A stretch of 27,730 nt of DNA, from positions 1-27,730 of IMG/VR virus record IMGVR_UViG_3300030406_001718. One strand, given 5' to 3'. The position numbers were made by a program, and so were the translations under genes. This document shows, piece after piece, positions 1 through 8,266 of this stretch (position 1 is its first letter; each line of letters begins with the position of its first letter). This DNA comes from a virus. The notes under the pieces are model-generated. The model ran no database searches and was not told where the DNA came from. It saw only the letters and a list, made by a program, of their open reading frames with translations.

Positions 1-56
1 GCTGTGTCTTTTTTTAATCTTGTTGCTGATATGTAAAGTGTATGTTGTATTGCCAT
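1..56 (-). CDS. Head-tail connector, N-terminal fragment (variant copy)
   Basis: The first 18 codons (MAIQHTLYISATRLKKDT) of the same protein that is complete at 26935-27516. The gene runs off the left edge of the window. The sequence is identical to the other copy over all 57 bases available. It lies just downstream of the complete portal gene, exactly as the full copy lies downstream of the partial portal copy at the right end. It is therefore best read as the same locus seen twice through circular closure of the genome, not as a second gene. Confidence 0.85.
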   Translation of the reverse strand, partial: MAIQHTLYISATRLKKDT

Positions 57-62
57 TTTTTA

Positions 63-2207
63 TTATTTTACTCCTGGATAGTGTCCGTTGTCTTTCATTT
101 TATCAGGTGCCATAACAGCATCTTTTATTCCTCTTGGTGTAGGTGTATAACTTTTAGGTATTGAATTTACTTTTTTGTAATCATCATCTAAACTCTGTCC
201 ATTCCTCAACTCTGTTCCTTCTTTTAATCTATATAAAATAACTTTCCACGCGTGTCTACAATATACGCCACCTTTAAATCTAAATAAGTCGTATGGTCTA
301 CCTTTATGTCCTAATTGCTTATTGACACCTGCATTACTTGCTGCATCAATATCTTCTATTCTGTATACAAAACCTGCTCTGCTTAGTCGCATCATATTTT
401 GACAAAATGGTCGTGACTTGTTACCTGCTTTGTTAGCCTTTCTGCTTTTTTTAATGTATTTAAACCTAACTCTATAATAAGATTTGTCTAAGTAGCTAAA
501 ACTATCCTCTTTGCTTTTTATCTCATCTGCAAAATTTTTTATGTTAGTAGGCTCTATAAAGCTATCTGCCCAATGCTCGTAATCATTAACATAATCTTGT
601 TCGTCTACTATTTCCCATTTGTCTAAATCTATTTTTTCGCCTTTTAGTGACTTAAATACATTGTCAAAGTCGTCATCTGACAAATCTGCTCTAACATTTT
701 CTATTTCTTTAACTTTTTTTGCTGCCCAACTTTGTCCAGGATCGCCTCCCCACAACTTCCATGCAATTGCACCTGCCGAAGGATAGCCTTCTTCACCAGG
801 ATAAAAACCTTCAGCTTGTTTATCTACTTCGTGTCTTGCAAAAAAACTGTTCATTCTTTTAATCGTGTCTAAGCTTAAATTTTGATTGTTAACTATTGAC
901 CTGGCTCTTGCAACTGCAACCATAGTGCCTCCACGACCATATTCTTTTCGCATTTCTAAACCAATTTTTGCTTGTTCTATCATACCTTTAGTAGGTTTAG
1001 TGTCTATGTCTTGTAAATCTTTAAATTGTTGTAAATTTTCGTTAGTAACACCTTCTTTCTCTTGTTCTTCTTCGCTTTGTGTCTCTACTATTTCTAAATC
1101 TATAAAGTCAGCAGGTTTTAGTGTTTTAAAGTACAAATCTAAGTGTATGTCATTAACATTAAATATTTTATTTAGACCTTTAAGCAATATATTTTGAAAT
1201 GGTAAAATTACTGTATTTGTGAACAAGCTGTATGCATCTCTTAATTCATCTGCATTACTTCCTAACCCACCACCTTCTGCACGTATACCAAATAGTAAAG
1301 GACTTGTAACACGATGCCCTGAAAGTATCTTATTGACAACTTCTTTAGACAAAAATTGATATTTCTCACTTGCACCATTGCTATCTATTGGCACTATCTC
1401 AGGTGCAGTTTCTTTGCCATCGTTAAATGTAATAAGTATTTTTCCAGCAGATTTTGACGAACTAAATTTAGCATTAATCTGTCTTTCTATTGTTCGCCTT
1501 TCTTCGTCTGTTGGCACACCATTTGCAAAATTAATAACCATACTTGGAAACATTCCGTTGCTAATATTAGATAAATGAAACTGTGCTATTTCTAAGTCTA
1601 ATTGTATATAGTCTGTCGAAGCAATATAGTCAGGAGCAAAGCCGTAAAACATTGCAGGGTTTTTGTCTCTAATCATTAGAATTTGCGATGCTTGTGTTCT
1701 GTCTGTTGTGCTAAATGCCTTGTATTTTCTAGGTTTATATGCACCTCTTTTTGCTTTTGTCCAGTCTGCACTGTAATAATAATCCTGCACTTCTCCGTCA
1801 ATCATTTTACCACTTCTTATATATTGTGATCCTATATGGCTGATTTTTGCAATTGTCTTTCTGTCTCTTGACCAAATCACATTAACATAACATCCGCCAA
1901 ATAATTTTAGGTCTAATGCAAGGTCTTTTAAAACATCTTCAGGACTATTATCTAAAAGTGTGTTTAACTTAATCCAACTTTCTTTTGTAGAATCATTTTT
2001 GTTAATGTCTGTTGCATCTAAACCTTCACCATATATCATCGCACCTATCGACTTAATTAATGCACCATTAATTGCACTACCTAAAAAAAGCTCTAACAAG
2101 TAATTAGGGTAATTGTTGTTTTCGCCAAAAGATATATAGTCTTGATTAGTTTTTTCAACTAAGTGTGGTATGTTGTAATGCGATAATTTTACTAAATCTA
2201 AATTCAT
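63..2207 (-). CDS. Portal protein with C-terminal extension
   Basis: Likely the portal: the dodecameric ring at the capsid vertex through which DNA is packaged. The 714-residue product starts MNLDLVKLSHYNIPHLVE, with a FGENNNYPNYLLEL stretch typical of Bacteroidetes phage portals. The portal core occupies about residues 1-380. The rest is an unusual extension. Around 430-495 is a RARSI...NQNLSLDTIKRMNSFFARHE / EGYPSAGAIAWKLWGGDPG module that is seen in other phage head proteins. At 597-655 is a Cys/His segment (SRPFC at 599-603, GGVYCRHAW at 646-654), reminiscent of the Cys/His end of MuF-like head proteins. It follows the 140-aa structural gene with a 2-base gap, and the connector gene lies just downstream. 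Portal is firm from context; the function of the extension is unknown. Confidence 0.85.
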   Translation of the reverse strand: MNLDLVKLSHYNIPHLVEKTNQDYISFGENNNYPNYLLELFLGSAINGALIKSIGAMIYGEGLDATDINKNDSTKESWIKLNTLLDNSPEDVLKDLALDLKLFGGCYVNVIWSRDRKTIAKISHIGSQYIRSGKMIDGEVQDYYYSADWTKAKRGAYKPRKYKAFSTTDRTQASQILMIRDKNPAMFYGFAPDYIASTDYIQLDLEIAQFHLSNISNGMFPSMVINFANGVPTDEERRTIERQINAKFSSSKSAGKILITFNDGKETAPEIVPIDSNGASEKYQFLSKEVVNKILSGHRVTSPLLFGIRAEGGGLGSNADELRDAYSLFTNTVILPFQNILLKGLNKIFNVNDIHLDLYFKTLKPADFIDLEIVETQSEEEQEKEGVTNENLQQFKDLQDIDTKPTKGMIEQAKIGLEMRKEYGRGGTMVAVARARSIVNNQNLSLDTIKRMNSFFARHEVDKQAEGFYPGEEGYPSAGAIAWKLWGGDPGQSWAAKKVKEIENVRADLSDDDFDNVFKSLKGEKIDLDKWEIVDEQDYVNDYEHWADSFIEPTNIKNFADEIKSKEDSFSYLDKSYYRVRFKYIKKSRKANKAGNKSRPFCQNMMRLSRAGFVYRIEDIDAASNAGVNKQLGHKGRPYDLFRFKGGVYCRHAWKVILYRLKEGTELRNGQSLDDDYKKVNSIPKSYTPTPRGIKDAVMAPDKMKDNGHYPGVK

Positions 2208-2209
2208 AT

Positions 2210-2632
2210 CTAAAATGTTATATAAACACTGTTTGTGTCAGTGTCATTAGTTGTATAAGGAGTAAATGTTGTTGTGTTTTTTGTAGAATCAAACATATTA
2301 AGTTTAGTGTAGTATACAGGTGTAGTAATAGCAGGGTTTAAGTTTGTATTGCTGACATTTTTATATATTGTTACATCATAAAAACCTAAGGGGAAATCAG
2401 TATTGCCTACATCAATTATGCCACTGTCTAGGTCTTCACTTGTTGAGTCAAACCAATATATTAAACAGTATCTATCGCTAAAGGTTGTTGTAAAGATAGT
2501 AGGTATAAAATATTTTGATTTGCCTGTTTGCTGACTTTTAAATTCAACTAAAGGTCTGTATGTGCTGTTTATAGCATCTTTAATGTCTAGTGAAGCACTA
2601 TGCAATGTTGTATTTAAGTCAAATTGTATCAT
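2210..2632 (-). CDS. Putative structural protein, 140 aa
   Basis: I do not recognise a family with certainty. The 140-residue protein is rich in Thr, Asn, Ser and aromatic residues with a beta-strand-like pattern (YCLIYWF near 55-61, GFYDVTIY near 83-90) and no membrane segment. This fits a virion decoration, neck or baseplate protein. Its ATG overlaps the stop of the preceding small gene as ATGA, and the portal begins two bases after its own stop, so it is part of the portal transcription unit. A head-decoration or adaptor role is an inference from position only. Confidence 0.7.
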   Translation of the reverse strand: MIQFDLNTTLHSASLDIKDAINSTYRPLVEFKSQQTGKSKYFIPTIFTTTFSDRYCLIYWFDSTSEDLDSGIIDVGNTDFPLGFYDVTIYKNVSNTNLNPAITTPVYYTKLNMFDSTKNTTTFTPYTTNDTDTNSVYITF

Positions 2633-2757
2633 ACCTCTACAAAGTATTTGTCTATAACATCAGGATGGTTTTCTTTTATGATGTTAAGTGTTTTTTCATC
2701 TAAATCATTAATACAGTGAAAAACTTTGTTTTTATATTTATTTCTTACTTTTAGCAT
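2629..2757 (-). CDS. Small conserved-looking protein, 42 aa
   Basis: A short basic protein, MLKVRNKYKNKVFHCINDL then DEKTLNIIKENHPDVIDKYFVEV. It fills the gap between the 52-aa and 140-aa genes. Its stop shares the ATGA overlap with the 140-aa gene, which supports translational coupling. An upstream in-frame ATG at 2784 would add nine residues (MLFSQRKLL) and overlap the previous gene more deeply. I prefer 2757 because the shorter form starts like the likely folded core. The function is unknown; it sits among head-tail joining genes. Confidence 0.6.
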   Translation of the reverse strand: MLKVRNKYKNKVFHCINDLDEKTLNIIKENHPDVIDKYFVEV

Positions 2758-2896
2758 TAACAGTTTTCTTTGTGAAAAAAGCATCTCTTATATGCTCTCT
2801 AAGATTTTTAATTTCTGTCTGTGATAGTTCTCCTAATGGTTTATAAACCGAATCTACATTCGCATTTTCATAACCCTCTTTAAGTATATATGTCAT
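2738..2896 (-). CDS. Small hypothetical protein, 52 aa
   Basis: First gene of the portal transcription unit. The product starts MTYILKEGYENANVDSVYKP, continues GELSQTEIKNLREHI, and ends in a Lys-rich tail (FFTKKTVNAKSKK). It begins 11 bases after the TATATTTA box of a bipartite promoter-like element and about 50 bases after a strong terminator hairpin, so it probably heads a new transcript. The next small gene overlaps its 3' end in another frame. No family recognised. Confidence 0.6.
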   Translation of the reverse strand: MTYILKEGYENANVDSVYKPLGELSQTEIKNLREHIRDAFFTKKTVNAKSKK

Positions 2897-2907
2897 AATG
2901 TTTACTA

Positions 2908-2932
2908 TAAATATAAAAAAAGTGCATTTTGT
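2908..2932 (-). promoter_or_regulatory. Candidate late promoter ahead of portal operon
   Basis: Reads AAACAAAA-N11-TATATTTAT on the minus strand, matching four other copies in the window with 16-17 bases from ACAAAA to the TATATTTA box. It lies directly downstream of the terminator at 2944-2968 and 11 bases before the ATG at 2896, the arrangement expected when one transcript ends and another begins. Confidence 0.6.
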
Positions 2933-2943
2933 TTAGTAATTAA

Positions 2944-2968
2944 CAAAAAAAAGGCACAATTAGTGCCT
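2944..2968 (-). terminator. Rho-independent terminator after the major tail gene
   Basis: On the minus strand a perfect 6-bp stem (AGGCAC / GTGCCT) with a 5-base loop (TAATT) is followed by at least eight T residues. It lies 31 bases after the stop of the 201-aa major tail protein gene and directly before a candidate promoter. Confidence 0.8.
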
Positions 2969-2998
2969 CTTTTCTGATTAAAAAATAAAGTAACGATA

Positions 2999-3604
2999 TT
3001 AAGTACCTACTACGAATGCTATGTCTGCAACATCTGTCAAATTATCCCAAGGATAGTTTGTAGTGCTTGCACCTGCTGTCGGTTGTACTTGTATAGGTGG
3101 CAGTTTTTCGTCTGCACTAAACTCTACTGTATAACCTGACAATTCACCTTTTGCTGCACCTGTAACCATTGTCCCCCCTGTCACATTTACACCACCATTC
3201 ATACCTAGCAAAAATATATTATCCATAGAATCACGAACAAATATTTGACTTCTGTTATATGCTGCAAGTCTTAGTTGGTTAGTGCTGTCGTGATTTATTT
3301 TTTGTAAAGTTATAGATAGTGTCTGATTAAAAAATGTTGTTCCTGTTGCAGGGTCTGATGTAATATTTACAGTCATAGAACTTAAATCAGGTCTTAAATC
3401 GTACTGTAATAAAGTTTGTTTTGATGATGTAGGGTCACCGAATGTGTCCCAATCAGCAAAATCTGCATCAGTCATCTCTAAATTTGCTATTGTAGCAGAT
3501 GCTTCTATATTACTACAAAAATTAGGTAGAATATATATCATTTTAAGACCACCGATACTGTCTTTACAGTCTACTTTTCTTCCAAGTGTTAAATTACAAG
3601 CCAT
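2999..3604 (-). CDS. Probable major tail (tube) protein
   Basis: The 201-residue product begins MACNLTLGRKVDCKDSIGGL, an opening I associate with an abundant structural protein, probably the tail tube subunit, in Bacteroidetes siphoviruses. The body is beta-rich with Thr/Gly-rich loops (MNGGVNVTGGTMVTGAAKG near 134-152), as in tube proteins, and has no signal peptide or membrane segment. It lies just after the major capsid gene and is bracketed by two hairpins, one upstream (3625-3653) and one downstream (2944-2968), giving it its own transcript end. This is consistent with very high expression. A head decoration protein is the alternative. Confidence 0.65.
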   Translation of the reverse strand: MACNLTLGRKVDCKDSIGGLKMIYILPNFCSNIEASATIANLEMTDADFADWDTFGDPTSSKQTLLQYDLRPDLSSMTVNITSDPATGTTFFNQTLSITLQKINHDSTNQLRLAAYNRSQIFVRDSMDNIFLLGMNGGVNVTGGTMVTGAAKGELSGYTVEFSADEKLPPIQVQPTAGASTTNYPWDNLTDVADIAFVVGT

Positions 3605-3624
3605 TTGATTTAAATTTATAAGTT

Positions 3625-3653
3625 AATAAAAGGGTGGTATATTGCAACCACCC
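3625..3653 (-). terminator. Hairpin with U-tract after the capsid gene
   Basis: On the minus strand a perfect 7-bp GC-rich stem (GGGTGGT / ACCACCC) with an 8-base loop is followed by TTTTATT. It lies 15 bases after the capsid stop. No separate promoter is evident before the next gene, so it may act as a partial terminator (attenuator) or as a 3' stabiliser for the capsid message. Confidence 0.7.
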
Positions 3654-3667
3654 ATTTAAAGTTCATT

Positions 3668-4669
3668 TTAGAATGTGCAACCAACAACTCCGTCAGTTCC
3701 TATTCCTGTTTGTACACCTAAACCAAAGTTCATAACTACTCTAATCTTATCACTTCCGTCATACTGATATGTAGGAATTAAGATTGCCTCAGTTCTGTCA
3801 GTTCCTAAGTTAGAACCTACAACTAAGTTGTCAGAGTAAGTTGCAACGATAGCATCGTCTGGCATACCTGGACATCTGTATATTGGGTGTCCTAAGTATG
3901 AAAGACCTTCAGGGTTAAGTGTTAAACCTAACATATTAATACCTTGACCTGATGCTACACCTGCTAAAAATTGTGAATAAAAACTATACATCTTATTATT
4001 CATATAGAATCCAAAACCTTCTTTAAACTCTAATCCAGGGTGATTAGCTACAACTGAGTCATAAACACTTTTAAGTGCATCGTCAATATTTGCATTTGTT
4101 GTTGCAGAACCAGAATTTAAGGTAACTTGTGTAAAGTCAGCACAAGCAGAAGCATTAAGACCTGATTGGTCAAACACTCCGTCATTTGATAAAAACCCTG
4201 CACCCATAATGTTATTAGCATCTGCAACCCAAATACCATTTTCAATTTGTGCTGAAGCTTGACCTGCTACGACCTCTAATATGAAATCAGAAAAATCACC
4301 AGGTAAATCACCATTTTGTGTCATATTCTTACCAACCCAAGTAGGATAAAGTGTTTTTCTACACACCTCTCTGTTTACTTTAAGGTCTGTTACTGTTAGC
4401 ACTCTTTCGCCAAGTGTAGTAGTACCTGCATCGTTAAAATCACAACCTGCTGCTACAATAGGATCAGAAGTTACTAAACTACTAATTACGGCTTTACTTG
4501 TAAGTCCGTCCATTTGTCGTACATAACCTTTCGCAATCGTGTCATTTGATTTGACTGCAGCAGTTACATACGGCAATGCTTGTTCACCTGCATATGTAGT
4601 TGCAGGGTTTACTGTGATATCAAAATCACGTTTTTTGCTCACTGGAGCATATCTATTATGTTTTGCCAT
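3668..4669 (-). CDS. Major capsid protein (HK97-like)
   Basis: The 333-residue product follows the scaffold gene by nine bases, the usual place for the capsid protein. Features seen: a basic N-terminus (MAKHNRYAPVSKKRDFD), a helical middle (ILEVVAGQASAQIENGIWVADANNIMG split over about 130-156), a domain with GFGFYMNNKMYSFYSQF near 218-234, and a C-terminal stretch with GHPIYRCPGMPDDAIVATY near 256-274. The length fits HK97-fold capsid proteins. It builds the icosahedral shell together with the protease and scaffold upstream. No crosslinking residues can be assigned by eye. Confidence 0.85.
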   Translation of the reverse strand: MAKHNRYAPVSKKRDFDITVNPATTYAGEQALPYVTAAVKSNDTIAKGYVRQMDGLTSKAVISSLVTSDPIVAAGCDFNDAGTTTLGERVLTVTDLKVNREVCRKTLYPTWVGKNMTQNGDLPGDFSDFILEVVAGQASAQIENGIWVADANNIMGAGFLSNDGVFDQSGLNASACADFTQVTLNSGSATTNANIDDALKSVYDSVVANHPGLEFKEGFGFYMNNKMYSFYSQFLAGVASGQGINMLGLTLNPEGLSYLGHPIYRCPGMPDDAIVATYSDNLVVGSNLGTDRTEAILIPTYQYDGSDKIRVVMNFGLGVQTGIGTDGVVGCTF

Positions 4670-4678
4670 TTTTAAAAA

Positions 4679-5353
4679 TTATTTATTATTAATAAAGTAT
4701 GCTGCCCTCTCGCTTACAGAAAGTTTAGCCAAATCAATAGTAGAATTAACATTATTACCTTCAGGGTTGTATGTTATACTTTCCTCTGCAGGTTGTCCTG
4801 ACAATTCTACTATTTTACTATTAAGTTCTTCAACTTGTGTCATAAGTTCACCTATAATATCTTCAGAAGCCATTTCAGTTTTTTCTTCTACTTCTGCTTC
4901 TTTTGTTTCTTCTACTTCTTCTTCTGATGACATCTCTTCTACCTCTTCAACTTCTTCAGACATTTTGTCTTTTTTCTTTTTCATCTCTTCAATCTCTTTT
5001 TCAAGGGCAGACAATCTTTTTTCTATACTGTCCTCTTCTTGCATTTCTTCTTTTTCATCACCTGCTTCTACTTCTTCAGGTGCATCTGCCTCTTCGCCTA
5101 AATCAGCAATTTCAGAATTTTCATTTATAGACATTTTACTGCCATTTTCCATTGTGTATTCACCTGCTGCAAGTGGTTCTGCATCTCCGTCATCATTAAT
5201 TGCAAATACTTTTGAGCCAATTTCAAATTGGTCGTCCTCAGTAGCTATAACTCTGCCGTCATCTAGAATCATTTCAGCATACATTTTAACTTTGTATGAT
5301 TTAGGTTCTTTTTTCATTTTTAAGATATTTAAGATTTTTTCTATTGTATTCAT
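4679..5353 (-). CDS. Capsid scaffolding protein
   Basis: A 224-residue, strongly acidic protein. The middle (about 80-165) is a run of Glu/Lys heptads (ALEKEIEEMKKKKDKM, EEVEETKEAEVEEKTEM) predicted to be coiled coil, followed by another helix (LMTQVEELNSKIVELSG). The C-terminus (LAKLSVSERAAYFINNK) is a short helical tail of the kind that binds capsid protein. Composition, length and position between protease and capsid protein all point to the internal scaffold, which is removed during maturation. A candidate promoter lies eight bases upstream of its start. The antisense strand carries a long open frame that is only a shadow of the Glu-rich codons. Confidence 0.8.
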   Translation of the reverse strand: MNTIEKILNILKMKKEPKSYKVKMYAEMILDDGRVIATEDDQFEIGSKVFAINDDGDAEPLAAGEYTMENGSKMSINENSEIADLGEEADAPEEVEAGDEKEEMQEEDSIEKRLSALEKEIEEMKKKKDKMSEEVEEVEEMSSEEEVEETKEAEVEEKTEMASEDIIGELMTQVEELNSKIVELSGQPAEESITYNPEGNNVNSTIDLAKLSVSERAAYFINNK

Positions 5354-5361
5354 ATCATTTA

Positions 5362-5386
5362 TAAATATAAATTGTTGTTATTTTGT
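5362..5386 (-). promoter_or_regulatory. Candidate late promoter ahead of scaffold/capsid genes
   Basis: Minus strand reads AAACAAAA-N11-TATATTTAT, eight bases before the ATG at 5353, in the 45-base gap after the protease gene. If the box works as a -7 element the transcript would be nearly leaderless. Confidence 0.6.
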
Positions 5387-5398
5387 TTAATTCTTTTT

Positions 5399-6382
5399 TT
5401 ATTTGCCGTATTTTTTCTTGATAGTTCCACACACTTTTTGTGCTATTTTTTTATCACCATATGCTTCTATTTGGTCTTTCATACACTGATTCCAAGAATA
5501 CTTTTCTAATGCTTGTTTTTTTGCATATGCTATATACTCTAACATTTTATATTTTCGCTTTCTTTTCTTCTTTTTTTTACCTTTGTGATACAACTCCTCT
5601 TTCATTGTAGCCTCAGAATGGTCAGTACAAGCCATATAAAGTCTCTCTCCGTCTAAGGTGTGTATGTGGCTTCCTGAACAAGATTTAAACATCTCGCCAT
5701 ATATTTCTGCTTCTTCTTTTGTTCTGAATAGTGGCTCTCCGTCCATTTCGGCAACAGGGTTAAGTTCGTTTTGCAAAATAACATCTTTAATTTTGTTTAG
5801 TGTTATTTCATCTAAGCAATCTACACAATCTTCTTTTTTAGGTTTAGATGCTTCTATAAGTTTGTCTGTAAACCAACCCTCAATACTAAAACCTCTTACC
5901 TCTTTGTTCTTTATTTTTTCCCACACTTCATTGTTATTTTCTACACTTACCTGTACAAACCAAGTTCCAATTGGCATATTCTTAAAACCCCACATATTAG
6001 ACTTGTCATACTTTTCATCTTCTTTGATCCAAGACTCTACAACTGTAAGTCCTTGTATTTTCTCTTGATGTTCTAATGTATGGTTATTATTATTAAGATT
6101 TTCCATAAACAGCTTCTGTGCTTGTGCAATAGTTTGTTTAGTAAAAAACACATCATACTCTTCGTTTGTTTCTTTGTCAAATCTAGGTATTTTCTTGTCA
6201 GGAATAAGGACTGCACCTACAAGTTGCTTTTTTTCTTCGTCAAACTGTGCTAATGATAGAAAATCGTTGTTAAAAAATACAAAGTTCTCTTCTATTGCTG
6301 GAAATTTAACAACAGAAATGGCTTCTACACCAAATATCTCTGCTGTCTCGTCAATAACTAATTCAATTAATTTTTTCTTCAT
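5399..6382 (-). CDS. Prohead protease (XkdF/U35-like) with extension
   Basis: Probably the maturation protease that cuts scaffold and capsid. The N-terminal 175 residues resemble the XkdF/prohead protease group: LVGAVLIPDKKIPR (54-67), a His region NHTLEHQEKIQGL (100-112), VESW (115-118), and KEVRGFSIEGWF (160-171). H101 or H105 and S166 are candidate catalytic residues. The remaining ~150 residues are unusual: a Cys/His segment (CSGSHIHTLDGERLYMACTD, about 235-254), a Lys/Arg-rich stretch (KGKKKKKRKRKYK), and a C-terminal WNQCMKDQIEAYGDKKIAQK / VCGTIKKKYGK helix pair. That last motif recurs at the ends of various phage head proteins. The gene lies upstream of scaffold and capsid, the expected order. 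Confidence 0.75.
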   Translation of the reverse strand: MKKKLIELVIDETAEIFGVEAISVVKFPAIEENFVFFNNDFLSLAQFDEEKKQLVGAVLIPDKKIPRFDKETNEEYDVFFTKQTIAQAQKLFMENLNNNNHTLEHQEKIQGLTVVESWIKEDEKYDKSNMWGFKNMPIGTWFVQVSVENNNEVWEKIKNKEVRGFSIEGWFTDKLIEASKPKKEDCVDCLDEITLNKIKDVILQNELNPVAEMDGEPLFRTKEEAEIYGEMFKSCSGSHIHTLDGERLYMACTDHSEATMKEELYHKGKKKKKRKRKYKMLEYIAYAKKQALEKYSWNQCMKDQIEAYGDKKIAQKVCGTIKKKYGK

Positions 6383-6387
6383 ACTAA

Positions 6388-6411
6388 TAAATATAAAAAT
6401 TTCTGTTTTGT
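6388..6411 (-). promoter_or_regulatory. Candidate late promoter ahead of protease gene
   Basis: Minus strand reads AAACAAAA-N10-TATATTTAT in the 34-base gap between the tape measure and protease genes. The box ends only five bases before the ATG at 6382. Confidence 0.6.
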
Positions 6412-6416
6412 TTAAA

Positions 6417-8102
6417 TTACAAGGTTGCTTGTAAGTCTAATTCTTCTTGTAGTGCTTGTGCATTGCTTATTTCGTTTTCTACTACAAAAGCCTGTACAGG
6501 ACTAGGTGAACCTAATTGTGGTTGGTCTATTGCTTCTATATTAGGTGTCAATGCACCTACACCTTGTTCTGCAACTGCTGTTTGCACATTATCAGGTGTA
6601 TCTAAATTACCACCACCTCCAACTTTTTTAAATACTGCTTTTGCTTGTGCTATGCCTGACAATACAGATGCTACACCTGTTGCAATAGCACCTAAATTTG
6701 CAGGAAATACTAAACCTGCACCTGCTGCAATTGCACCTGATATACCTCTTGCAGTGTCTATTAATATGCTTGTCAATGCTGTTGCTTTTGCAATTTGTGT
6801 TCCTTCACCTGCTAATTGACTTACTGATGACAAAATATCTTTAGCTGCACCTACTCTAAGTGCTTTATCTGCTGCAATTTTAGCCTCTGTAATTTTTAAT
6901 TCTTTTTGTGCTTCATCTACTAAAATAGCAAGTCTTTCATCACTAATATTTTTTGCAAATTCTAACCCTAATTCGGCAGCTTGTGTTTCTAAGTCTAACC
7001 TGGTTTGTCTTTTTGTTGCAATTTCTTCGTCTAAATCTTTTTGTTCTTGTAATAATGCATTTTGATTTAATAATTGTTCTGATTGAAAACCTGTAACTTT
7101 TGCTTGTACTGCTAATTTTTCAGTTTCTAATGCAAAAATTTCATTTCTTAATTGTTGACTGTCACCTTCTAATTTTATACGATCATTTAATGCTTGAATT
7201 TGTGCATCAATAGCATCTTGTTCGGCTTGATTCTGTTCTAATAATACATCAGCAAGTTTTTCGTTTGCCTCTATTCTTTGTTCAATAGTAAGTGTTGTGT
7301 CGTCTCTTTGCTGTCTTAGTATTTCTGCTTCTCTGTCAAATTGCTCTACTAATCTTTGTTGTTGCAATGCTAAAAGCTCATAGTTTTTTCTTGTTTCTGT
7401 TATTGCCTTACCTTGTTGTATAATACCTTCTACTGTAACTCCTTCAAAAGTTTCTTTAAAGCTATCAACTGCAACTTTACCAATGTTTTTTACTTCATCA
7501 ACACCTTCTTTAAAATCTACTACTATTTCTTTACCACTTTGTATAGCTTGTTCACCAGCCTCTTTTATACTTGCTTTAGTAGCATTAATATCTGCTGTTA
7601 ATTTTTCAATTTTGTCTGCATCTTTGCCACCAAACATAGATTTTTCAAAAGCTAACATTGCTGATTGTATACCTAGCTTAATACCTTGAAATGCTAATTT
7701 TAGTGGTGTTAGTGATATATCTAAAACATTCTTAGCAATTCTACCTAAAGCATCAAAATTTTCACTAGATTTAGAAACAGCATTAATAGTGCCAACAATT
7801 GCATCAGTCACTAATTTAAATGCTACACCGATAGAATTAAATACTGTTTCAACAGTATCTGCAATTGCCTCGTTTTGCATTAATGACTCAGACAATCTGT
7901 CAAAAGCCTTTAAAACTATACTAATACCAATTCCTTTAAATGCTAATCCTACACCTTTAAAACCTTTTGCAATACTATTAGCTGATTTTTCTGTTTTTTT
8001 TGAAGTCTCTCCTAACTCCTTAACATTTTTTTCTAGTGCATCTAATCTTTTTAATGCCTCCTCAGCATCCATTGTTATTTTTACTGTTCTTTCTATCGCC
8101 AT
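6417..8102 (-). CDS. Tail tape measure protein
   Basis: The 561-residue product has the features of a tape measure protein, which sets tail length and sits in the tail lumen. It has an N-terminal coiled coil (MDAEEALKRLDALEKNVKEL), then Gly/Ala/Ile-rich hydrophobic helices (GFKGVGLAFKGIGISIVLKA), and a long central coiled coil of Gln/Glu/Ala heptads about 230-420. The C-terminus is Ala/Gly-rich (about 440-490) with a hydrophobic SGAIAAGAGLVFPANLGAIA stretch common to tape measure C-termini. It is short for the family; at the usual ~1.5 angstrom per residue it implies a tail of roughly 80-90 nm. It overlaps the preceding 57-aa gene. It comes after the large tail genes instead of before them. 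Confidence 0.8.
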   Translation of the reverse strand: MAIERTVKITMDAEEALKRLDALEKNVKELGETSKKTEKSANSIAKGFKGVGLAFKGIGISIVLKAFDRLSESLMQNEAIADTVETVFNSIGVAFKLVTDAIVGTINAVSKSSENFDALGRIAKNVLDISLTPLKLAFQGIKLGIQSAMLAFEKSMFGGKDADKIEKLTADINATKASIKEAGEQAIQSGKEIVVDFKEGVDEVKNIGKVAVDSFKETFEGVTVEGIIQQGKAITETRKNYELLALQQQRLVEQFDREAEILRQQRDDTTLTIEQRIEANEKLADVLLEQNQAEQDAIDAQIQALNDRIKLEGDSQQLRNEIFALETEKLAVQAKVTGFQSEQLLNQNALLQEQKDLDEEIATKRQTRLDLETQAAELGLEFAKNISDERLAILVDEAQKELKITEAKIAADKALRVGAAKDILSSVSQLAGEGTQIAKATALTSILIDTARGISGAIAAGAGLVFPANLGAIATGVASVLSGIAQAKAVFKKVGGGGNLDTPDNVQTAVAEQGVGALTPNIEAIDQPQLGSPSPVQAFVVENEISNAQALQEELDLQATL

Positions 8103-8266
8103 ATTAATCTTATTAATTGTTTTGCCATTCTTCTAAAACTTGTGTGATATTCTTCCATACCATATACAAAATCTAATTCTTTGTCTTTATACTCAACTAA
8201 CTGTATATGGTCAATTGTATGTATAATTAGTTTAGATGTTGCTTTTATATATTTTTCTAATTCCAT
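8093..8266 (-). CDS. Small hypothetical protein before tape measure, 57 aa
   Basis: A short gene that bridges the only gap in the tail cluster. Its product starts MELEKYIKATSKLIIHTIDH, contains YKDKELDFVYGMEEYH, and ends MAKQLIRLIWR. Its ATG overlaps the end of the 1158-aa gene by 10 bases and its stop overlaps the start of the tape measure by 10 bases, the packing seen throughout this genome. It is helical and mildly basic. Position suggests a small tail assembly factor, but no family is recognised. Confidence 0.65.
   Translation of the reverse strand: MELEKYIKATSKLIIHTIDHIQLVEYKDKELDFVYGMEEYHTSFRRMAKQLIRLIWR

Noticed and set aside
4539-5390. A 283-codon plus-strand open frame rich in Ser, antisense to scaffold and capsid starts
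   Set aside because: It mirrors the Glu/Lys-rich codons of the scaffold gene (GAA/GAG read as TTC/CTC). Low complexity, no recognisable domain, opposite to all neighbours. The minus-strand genes here are well supported.
7413-7689. Plus-strand open frames opposite the tape measure gene
   Set aside because: Low-complexity antisense shadows of Ala/Glu-rich coiled-coil codons, with no promoter or neighbours on that strand.
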